From the NCBI GenBank assembly GCA_934385225.1, contig CAKRPQ010000034.1:1-19050 (forward strand): a stretch of DNA of 19,050 nt, given 5' to 3'. The translations under genes were made by a program, and so were the position numbers. The DNA comes from an uncultured Eubacteriales bacterium (GTDB lineage: Bacteria; Bacillota; Clostridia; Oscillospirales; CAG-272). This document shows positions 14,411-19,050 of this stretch, piece after piece. How positions within the stretch are numbered: the first letter of the stretch is position 1; each line of letters opens with the position of its first letter. Below the pieces are notes generated by a model. It searched no databases, was not told the origin of the DNA, and saw only the letters and a program-made list of their open reading frames with translations.

Positions 14411-14439
14411 AGTATATCATATTTGCGTCCGAATTTCAA
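14411..14439 (-). promoter_or_regulatory. Sigma-A promoter of the LysR gene
   Basis: On the minus strand TTGAAA (14439-14434), 17-nt spacer, TATACT (14416-14411), with TGA forming an extended -10. Confidence 0.75.
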
Positions 14440-14447
14440 GCACACTC

Positions 14448-14485
14448 TTTACATTTTACGATTTCCGTGGTAAAATAAATATAAT
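14448..14485 (+). promoter_or_regulatory. Candidate promoter(s) of greA
   Basis: TTTACA (14448-14453), 17-nt spacer, TAAAAT (14471-14476). A TATAAT at 14480-14485 is an alternative -10. It diverges from the LysR promoter, with the two -35 elements only about 8 bp apart, so a regulator bound here could affect both. Confidence 0.55.
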
Positions 14486-14512
14486 TCAGAATGTTAAAAC
14501 GGAGGCATACAT

Positions 14513-15016
14513 ATGCACGACAAGCTGACGAAGGTTGATATAAAGAAAATGCAGGAGGAGATAGAGTACAGAACAAAGGAACTGCGCCCGAAACTCCTTG
14601 AAGAGGTTAAGAGAACGAGAGAATACGGAGACCTCAGCGAAAACGCCGAATACAAAGAGGCAAAAAGAGAAAAAAACAGGAACGAAAGCAGAATACGCTA
14701 TCTGAAAGCAATGATAGAAACGGCGGACGTGGTAGAGCTTGACGCGGGCGCGGACGAGATAGGACTTTTCGATTTTGTCGAACTTTTCTACGAAATGAAC
14801 GGGCAGACAAAGAAAATACAGCTCGTAACAACGCTCCGCCAGAACGTAATGGAGGGATTTATCAGCTCGGAATCCCCTCTCGGAAAGGCAATCACGGGTA
14901 AAAAAGTCGGCGACAGGGTTCTTGTCGAGGTCGCGCCCGGACGCAGCTTTTATGTAAAGATAATGTCGATAGAAAAGGGCAAGGACAACGAGGATCTGCC
15001 GATAAGCTCGTTCTGA
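14513..15016 (+). CDS. greA: Transcription elongation factor GreA
   Basis: A 167-residue cytoplasmic factor that enters the RNA polymerase secondary channel and stimulates cleavage of backtracked RNA. The N-terminal coiled coil carries the hallmark tip YGDLSENAEYKEAKREK (38-54) with catalytic Asp40 and Glu43. The C-terminal FKBP-like domain has the typical ISSESPLGKAITGKKVGD (116-133). It is slightly longer than the usual ~158 residues because of the C-terminal tail (KGKDNEDLPISSF). GGAGG lies 8 nt before the ATG. It is first in an operon with the YgjP-type peptidase. The second domain is somewhat divergent, so a Gre-factor paralogue is possible if another greA exists in the genome. Confidence 0.93.
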   Translation: MHDKLTKVDIKKMQEEIEYRTKELRPKLLEEVKRTREYGDLSENAEYKEAKREKNRNESRIRYLKAMIETADVVELDAGADEIGLFDFVELFYEMNGQTKKIQLVTTLRQNVMEGFISSESPLGKAITGKKVGDRVLVEVAPGRSFYVKIMSIEKGKDNEDLPISSF

Positions 15017-15017
15017 A

Positions 15018-15572
15018 ATGCCGATGAAATGCGTTTGCCGAACGGAAATCGGCTCTTTTGAATATACTCTCACCCGAAAGCGCATAAAGAACGTAAATTT
15101 GCGCATAACGGGCGACGGAAGAGTTTCCGTCAGTGCTCCTTACGGCGTTCCGAGCGACTTTATCGCCGAATTTGTCGGGCGGAACGCGAAAAAAGTTCTT
15201 GACTGCATTGAAAGCCCAAAAGAAAAAGTTCGCCAGCCCGAAAAAACGTATTCTGTCGCGGAGAAAAACGAATTCCTCTCGCGCGTAAAAAGAATATGCT
15301 CGGAGATCGCGCCGCTCTTCCCCGAAAAATACCGTGAAAACGTCAAAATCGAGGTCTGTCGCGGCAGCTCGCGCTACGGCTACTGCGTCCCGTCGCGGCG
15401 GCTCGTGCGCCTTAACATCGTGCTTTCGGAATACGGAGACGAGGTAATAAAATACGTTGCCATGCACGAATACTGCCATTTTCTCGTTCCGAACCATTCG
15501 AAAGCGTTCTACGCGGAGCTCGGAGCGCGTATGCCCGACTTTGAAAAATACAGACGGATACTAAAAAACTGA
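15018..15572 (+). CDS. YgjP/DUF45-type zinc metallopeptidase
   Basis: A 184-residue cytoplasmic protein of the YgjP-like (M48-related, DUF45) family. The zinc site is H150-E-Y-C-H154 (HExxH) with a downstream NHSKAF (159-164) supplying a further His160. Before it lies the family's 'RWGSC' element in altered form, SRYGYC (118-123), followed by the typical RLNIVLSEYG. The N-terminal half is the usual beta-rich region (RKRIKNVNLRITGDGRVSVS). The start codon comes one base after the greA stop and has no Shine-Dalgarno of its own, so it probably relies on translational coupling; an in-frame ATG at 15024 is possible. The substrate is unknown for the family as far as I know. Confidence 0.88.
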   Translation: MPMKCVCRTEIGSFEYTLTRKRIKNVNLRITGDGRVSVSAPYGVPSDFIAEFVGRNAKKVLDCIESPKEKVRQPEKTYSVAEKNEFLSRVKRICSEIAPLFPEKYRENVKIEVCRGSSRYGYCVPSRRLVRLNIVLSEYGDEVIKYVAMHEYCHFLVPNHSKAFYAELGARMPDFEKYRRILKN

Positions 15573-15579
15573 CTTCTAA

Positions 15580-15620
15580 TCCTCCGCCGCACAAAATATG
15601 ATGTGACGGAGGACTTTTTT
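15580..15620 (+). terminator. Terminator-like hairpin that masks the next gene's Shine-Dalgarno
   Basis: TCCTCCG (15580-15586) pairs with CGGAGGA (15607-15613), with an inner CAC/GTG pairing. The sequence continues CTTTTTT and the ATG of the lipoprotein gene follows at once. The right arm contains the GGAGG ribosome-binding site (15608-15612). The hairpin could end the greA-peptidase transcript and/or hide the start site of the downstream gene. Confidence 0.7.
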
Positions 15621-16127
15621 ATGAAGAAACTTCTTTTGTTTGCGGCATTTATCGCCGTGCTTTTTTCGCTTTTCTCCTGCGACGGACGCAAAGTAGACAG
15701 TGCCAACGCCGTCCGCGCCATGTTAAAATGCGAAAAAAATCTGCCCGTCGGGACACTCTATACCTCGCACAGCTCGCCCGGCTCGCACGATTATCTTTCA
15801 GAGGGAATACTCACCGCCCTTTACGGCGACGACTCCTGTCCCGCCGTTTTCGAGCGCGTTTCGGAGAGAAGCGTGTGGATAACGTCGGGATTTTCCGCCT
15901 TTGAGTTTGCCGTTTTCGACTGCGCCGTACCCGCCGACGCCGAGGAGATAGCTTCACTTTGCGTAAGGCGCGCCGAGAACATCGAATACAGCCTCAGGCA
16001 CGGCGGAAACGAGGTCACGGCAAATGCGAGAAAATACGAAACGTATATATACGGAAACACGGTCATCTTCGCATTTTCGACATCGCCCGAAAATTGCATT
16101 TCGGAGGCGAAAAAGGCGATTCGGTAA
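15621..16127 (+). CDS. Small lipoprotein, DUF4358-like
   Basis: A 168-residue exported lipoprotein. The signal peptide MKKLLLFAAFIAVLFSLFSC has the lipobox L-F-S-C20, so the mature protein starts at a lipidated cysteine on the outer face of the membrane. The mature part contains FEFAVFDCAVPADAEEIASL followed by CVRRAENI, and near the end YGNTVIFAFSTSPENCISEA. This pattern (a strand, a helix of 'AD-EE---' type, a closing strand) resembles DUF4358 lipoproteins of Clostridia; the family call is tentative. GGAGG lies 8 nt before the ATG but is buried in a hairpin. No separate promoter is evident, so expression probably depends on read-through from greA. Function unknown. Confidence 0.75.
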   Translation: MKKLLLFAAFIAVLFSLFSCDGRKVDSANAVRAMLKCEKNLPVGTLYTSHSSPGSHDYLSEGILTALYGDDSCPAVFERVSERSVWITSGFSAFEFAVFDCAVPADAEEIASLCVRRAENIEYSLRHGGNEVTANARKYETYIYGNTVIFAFSTSPENCISEAKKAIR

Positions 16128-16142
16128 AGCGCAAATTTTTTC

Positions 16143-16171
16143 TTGCAAAAATCGCCCGAAAATGATATAAT
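16143..16171 (+). promoter_or_regulatory. Sigma-A promoter of the amidase gene
   Basis: TTGCAA (16143-16148), 17-nt spacer, TATAAT (16166-16171), preceded by TGA as an extended -10. It is one of the best consensus matches in the window. Confidence 0.8.
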
Positions 16172-16201
16172 AAAACAAAAAACACGGGGGATAAAGCACC
16201 A

Positions 16202-16981
16202 ATGAAAAAAAGACTGTTCGCTTTACCGCTTATCGTTCTTGCTCTCATTATCGCGCTTGCCGCCTGCGGCAGGTCCGCGGAGGAAAACGAAAAACCGTCC
16301 GAGCCGAAAGGTAACGACGGCAAAGTCACGGTACTTCTCGACGCGGGTCACGGCTTTGGGGACATAGGCTGCAAATACGATTTTCTCGGCGGTCTGTCCG
16401 AGTCCGATCTGACGCTTACATACGTTTCGCTTATAAAAAACGAACTTGAAAATCTCGGTTATACCGTACTTCTCACTCACGACGGCATATCGTTTCCGTT
16501 ATTTTCGGAGCTTTGCGCGCTCGCCGAGGAAAAGGGTGTCGATTTCGACCCCGAAAAAATGAAAGACAACAACGTTTTCGACGCCTACGAGCGGACCGTT
16601 TACGCAAACATTCTCGCAAAGGACACGGAAATCGACTTTATGCTCTCGATACACGTCAACGCAAACGCCGATTCCGACAAATGCGAGGGTTTTGAGATAG
16701 ACTACTGCGCCGAAAATGCCTCGTCGGATGTCACGAAAATTATTTTCTCTTCCGTCTGCGACTCGCTCGAAAAGGAATTTGAGGGAAGAAAGCTCAAAAA
16801 GTTCGCCGATTCATGGGACGATTCGTTCATCGTGACAAAATACGTCTCCATGCCGTCCGTTCTGCTTGAAACGGGCTTTGCCAGCACGGAAAGCGAAGCG
16901 AAGCTGCTGACCGACGTCTCGTGGCAGTCGCGTCTTGCCTCAGTCGTTGCGCGAGGAATAAAAAATTATTTTGAAAACTAA
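16202..16981 (+). CDS. N-acetylmuramoyl-L-alanine amidase (Amidase_3) lipoprotein
   Basis: A 259-residue exported zinc hydrolase that cuts the bond between N-acetylmuramic acid and the peptide stem of peptidoglycan. The signal peptide ends in the lipobox L-A-A-C22, so it is membrane-anchored. The Amidase_3 fold starts with VTVLLDAGHG (42-51; zinc ligand His50), then LGGLSESDLT (62-71; Glu67), LSIHVNANA (148-156; His151) and the catalytic glutamate in VLLETGFAST (220-229; Glu223). A roughly 30-residue insert (about 98-130) lies between the second strand and the helix leading to His151. It has its own promoter, and GGGGG lies about 10 nt before the ATG. It probably acts in cell-wall remodelling or daughter-cell separation; nothing links it functionally to its neighbours. 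Confidence 0.93.
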   Translation: MKKRLFALPLIVLALIIALAACGRSAEENEKPSEPKGNDGKVTVLLDAGHGFGDIGCKYDFLGGLSESDLTLTYVSLIKNELENLGYTVLLTHDGISFPLFSELCALAEEKGVDFDPEKMKDNNVFDAYERTVYANILAKDTEIDFMLSIHVNANADSDKCEGFEIDYCAENASSDVTKIIFSSVCDSLEKEFEGRKLKKFADSWDDSFIVTKYVSMPSVLLETGFASTESEAKLLTDVSWQSRLASVVARGIKNYFEN

Positions 16982-16990
16982 AACCGAAGC

Positions 16991-17039
16991 AAAAAATAGA
17001 GGGTGTTCCGAAACTTATTCGGAGCTCCCTCTATTTTTT
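16991..17039. terminator. Bidirectional terminator between the amidase and AraC genes
   Basis: Inverted repeat AAAAAATAGAGGG (16991-17003) with CCCTCTATTTTTT at the right, and an inner stem CCGAA/TTCGG. The right arm contains the stop codon and last codons of the convergent AraC gene. Confidence 0.88.
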
Positions 17040-17816
17040 AATATTCAAAAGTTCTTTTTGCGCTCTCGCGGGCGTTTTGCCCGTTATCTTTTTGAACACG
17101 CTCGTAAAATAGCACTGAGAGGAAAATCCGAGCTTTTCGCTCGTATAAAGCACGCTTTCGCCCGACGCGAGCATTCTCTCGGCTCGTCTCACTTTCATTT
17201 CCGTAAAGTATTCGAGAACGCCTTTACCAGAAATATCCGAAAACAGCTTTTTCAGTTTCGATGGAGAAATACAGAGAGCGTGCGCCAGCTCCGAAATCGT
17301 TACTTTACCGCAGATATGCTTTTCCATATAACGCACCGCGTCTCCGTAAAGGTCGGCATCGTGCGTTCGCACCGCCGACGTGCCGTTTTCACCTTCAAGT
17401 ACCACGCCGACGAGAACGTCAAGCAGCTTATCGCAGTTTTCGTGCGACTTTACTTTCGCGTCGAAGCCCATATGAACGTGTTCTTTGAGTTCGCGAAGCA
17501 AAAGCCTGAACGCTCCGAGCTCCGCAGCGTCAAGCTCTCTTGTGAAAAAACCGCCTTCTTCTCCGCCCTCGGCGTAAAATTGGATTACCGCCATTTCGGC
17601 ACCTCCGCCGACAGCTCTGTTGCGGTGAAAAACACACGGTTCGATCACTACGATGTGATTTTGCGGTGCTTCTATAATCTTATCGCCGATAACGATTTCC
17701 ATATTTCCGTCAAGGATAATATTTATCTCATAAAAATCCGTGTGAATATGCCCGTCAAAGCGGTATCCCTCCGCAAAATTATACCTGTACCAGCTCTGCA
17801 AATACTTAAATTTCAT
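17031..17816 (-). CDS. AraC-family regulator with N-terminal cupin sensor
   Basis: A 261-residue DNA-binding regulator. The N-terminal 120 residues form an AraC-type cupin with GHIHTDFYEINIILDG (22-37), a typical ligand pocket with His23, His25 and Glu30. The C-terminal ~100 residues hold two helix-turn-helix motifs (ISELAHALCISPSKLKKLF and TSEKLGFSSQCYFTSVFKK), ending with the expected TGKTPARAQKE. The ATG at 17816 is preceded by GGAG and GACGGG; the upstream extension of the frame is AT-rich and has no ribosome-binding site. It is divergent from a GH31 glycosidase gene, so it most likely senses a sugar and activates that gene and any genes after it. Confidence 0.93.
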   Translation of the reverse strand: MKFKYLQSWYRYNFAEGYRFDGHIHTDFYEINIILDGNMEIVIGDKIIEAPQNHIVVIEPCVFHRNRAVGGGAEMAVIQFYAEGGEEGGFFTRELDAAELGAFRLLLRELKEHVHMGFDAKVKSHENCDKLLDVLVGVVLEGENGTSAVRTHDADLYGDAVRYMEKHICGKVTISELAHALCISPSKLKKLFSDISGKGVLEYFTEMKVRRAERMLASGESVLYTSEKLGFSSQCYFTSVFKKITGKTPARAQKELLNIKK

Positions 17817-17884
17817 TTCCCGTCTCCGAAATATCCGATCCTGTAAAAAATATAGCTTTTTCTGTAAGCACAATTTATTTTTTA

Positions 17885-17893
17885 TGTTATAAT
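17885..17893 (+). promoter_or_regulatory. Candidate extended -10 promoter of the GH31 gene
   Basis: TGT followed by TATAAT (17888-17893), 50 nt before the ATG. There is no good -35 at 17 nt, which fits an AraC-activated promoter. Confidence 0.5.
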
Positions 17894-17943
17894 ACAATTA
17901 TAGCACGGAAATAATAATTTTTCAAGGAGAAAAGGAGAAAAAG

Positions 17944-19050
17944 ATGAAATACACTTTCAAAATGCTTTCGGACGAATATTGGTGGGGCGGCAGTATAAAC
18001 GACGGCGTAATTATGCCATTTTCGGCGGACACCGAAATTGAAGCCGATTTCAGAAAAAAATGCCCGAACCAGGGAATGCCCCTTTTCCTTTCGAGCCGCG
18101 GCAGATACATATGGAGCGACGAGCCGTTTTCGGTCAAAATAAAAAACGGCGTAATCACAGCCGAGGGCGAAAACATCACGCTGACGGAGGCTGGCAATTG
18201 TCTGCGTGACGCCTATCTTGACGCAAGCAGAAAGCACTTCCCTTTCGGCGGAAAAATGCCGAGGCGCGAGTTCTTTGAAACGGCGCAGTACAACACCTGG
18301 ATGGAGTTCACATACAATCAGAACCAAAAAGGCATTCTCGAATACGCGCACGCGATAATCGAAAGCGGTATGAAGCCGGGAATTTTTATCATCGACGAGG
18401 GCTGGCAGAAAGCCTACGGCGACTGGCAGTTTGATACGGCGAAGTTCCCCGACGCGAAAGCAATGGTCGAAGAGCTTCACGCACTCGGCTTCAAAGTCAT
18501 GCTCTGGGTCGTTCCATACGTTATGCCGTGCGGAGTTAAGTGGATAAGAGAAGTCAAATACTATCTGAACCCCGAATGGGAAAAGCATTTTCTGCGCAAC
18601 GAAGATGGCGAACCCGCCATTCTCGACTGGTGGAACGGGTACAGTGCCGTTCTCGATTTCGAAAACCCCGACGACTGCGAATTTCTCGATTCGATGCTCC
18701 GCGGGCTTATGGAGGATTACGGCATCGACGGCTTCAAATTCGACGGCGGAACGCTCGCCGATTTCACGGGTGACGATGTAATAAACGGCAGATTCCGCGG
18801 ATCTGAAAACAACGCTCACTTTGCTATGCAAAAAAATATCGCCTGGAACGAATTCGGTATGAGATACCCGTTCCACGAATACAAGGACACCTTCAAGGGC
18901 GGCGGAAAGCCCGTCATACAGCGTCTGCGCGACAGAGGTCACAGCTGGGACGAGGACGGAATAAATACAATAATCCCGAACGGACTTGCGCAGGGGCTTC
19001 TCGGCTATCCTTTTATCTGCCCCGACATGATAGGCGGCGGAGAATGGTCT
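17944..19050 (+). CDS. Glycoside hydrolase family 31 (alpha-glucosidase/alpha-xylosidase type), 3' end outside window
   Basis: 369 codons are visible and the frame is still open at the window end. There is no signal peptide, so the enzyme should act in the cytoplasm on imported sugars. GH31 hallmarks: IIDEGWQKAYGDWQFDTAKF (149-168) at the start of the (beta/alpha)8 barrel; HALGFKVMLWVVPYVMP (179-195); YGIDGFKFDGGT (259-270), with Asp267 as the likely nucleophile; a WDED motif (335-338) at the usual acid/base position; and GYPFICPDMIGGG (354-366) at the substrate pocket. The N-terminal beta-sandwich is short. GGAG occurs twice within 20 nt before the ATG. Substrate specificity (alpha-glucoside, alpha-xyloside or alpha-galactoside) cannot be told. 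The gene is paired with a divergent AraC regulator. Confidence 0.92.
   Translation, partial: MKYTFKMLSDEYWWGGSINDGVIMPFSADTEIEADFRKKCPNQGMPLFLSSRGRYIWSDEPFSVKIKNGVITAEGENITLTEAGNCLRDAYLDASRKHFPFGGKMPRREFFETAQYNTWMEFTYNQNQKGILEYAHAIIESGMKPGIFIIDEGWQKAYGDWQFDTAKFPDAKAMVEELHALGFKVMLWVVPYVMPCGVKWIREVKYYLNPEWEKHFLRNEDGEPAILDWWNGYSAVLDFENPDDCEFLDSMLRGLMEDYGIDGFKFDGGTLADFTGDDVINGRFRGSENNAHFAMQKNIAWNEFGMRYPFHEYKDTFKGGGKPVIQRLRDRGHSWDEDGINTIIPNGLAQGLLGYPFICPDMIGGGEWS

Noticed and set aside
17887..18942. Minus-strand open frame of 351 codons opposite the GH31 gene
   Set aside because: The plus strand encodes an evident GH31 enzyme that stays open to the window end; the antisense frame is a shadow.

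Overview
The window looks like the chromosome of an anaerobic, fermentative Firmicute of class Clostridia, probably a gut or rumen bacterium. The reasons are the moderate GC content, strong GGAGG ribosome-binding sites, sigma-A promoters that often carry an extended TGn -10, two [FeFe]-hydrogenase-family proteins, a dockerin-bearing leucine-rich-repeat protein, a GH31 glycosidase and lipoproteins of low-GC Gram-positive type. No insertion sequence, phage gene or CRISPR array is visible. Genes are closely packed, and no gene-free stretch exceeds 300 bases.

Region 1 (1-5350). An AraC-type regulator on the minus strand loses its C-terminus near the window edge. Diverging from it is a five-gene plus-strand operon: a U32-family Fe-S protein, a protein resembling epoxyqueuosine reductase and reductive dehalogenases, a small cupin, and two more paralogues of that Fe-S protein. 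A strong bidirectional terminator (about 5301-5354) ends the operon. The chemistry of this set is unknown to me. It is one of the two best candidates here for an undescribed system.

Region 2 (5355-7708). A secreted LRR_5/BspA-like protein with a C-terminal type I dockerin lies on the minus strand. Upstream of it is a single tRNA-Thr(CGU) gene with its own promoter and terminator. The tRNA promoter is back to back with the promoter of rsmA (ksgA), which runs on the plus strand.

Region 3 (7704-13460). A six-gene minus-strand operon reads in this order: APH-fold kinase, two tandem thioredoxin-like [2Fe-2S] ferredoxins, a group C (sensory, PAS-containing) [FeFe]-hydrogenase homologue, a SpoIIE/PP2C-type phosphatase with an extra C-terminal domain, and a group B-like monomeric [FeFe] hydrogenase. 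Its promoter region (13390-13460) carries direct repeats and overlapping palindromes that look like operators. The set reads as a hydrogen/redox-sensing module with a possible phospho-signalling arm, next to a catalytic hydrogenase.

Region 4 (13456-17040). A LysR regulator on the minus strand diverges from greA, which is followed by a YgjP-type zinc metallopeptidase, a small lipoprotein and an N-acetylmuramoyl-L-alanine amidase lipoprotein. The hairpin between the peptidase and the small lipoprotein has the form of a terminator and also masks the lipoprotein's Shine-Dalgarno sequence.

Region 5 (17031-19050). An AraC regulator with an N-terminal cupin sensor domain diverges from a GH31 glycoside hydrolase that runs off the right edge. 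This is a typical sugar-responsive regulator and enzyme pair.

All functions are read from sequence motifs only. No database search was possible.
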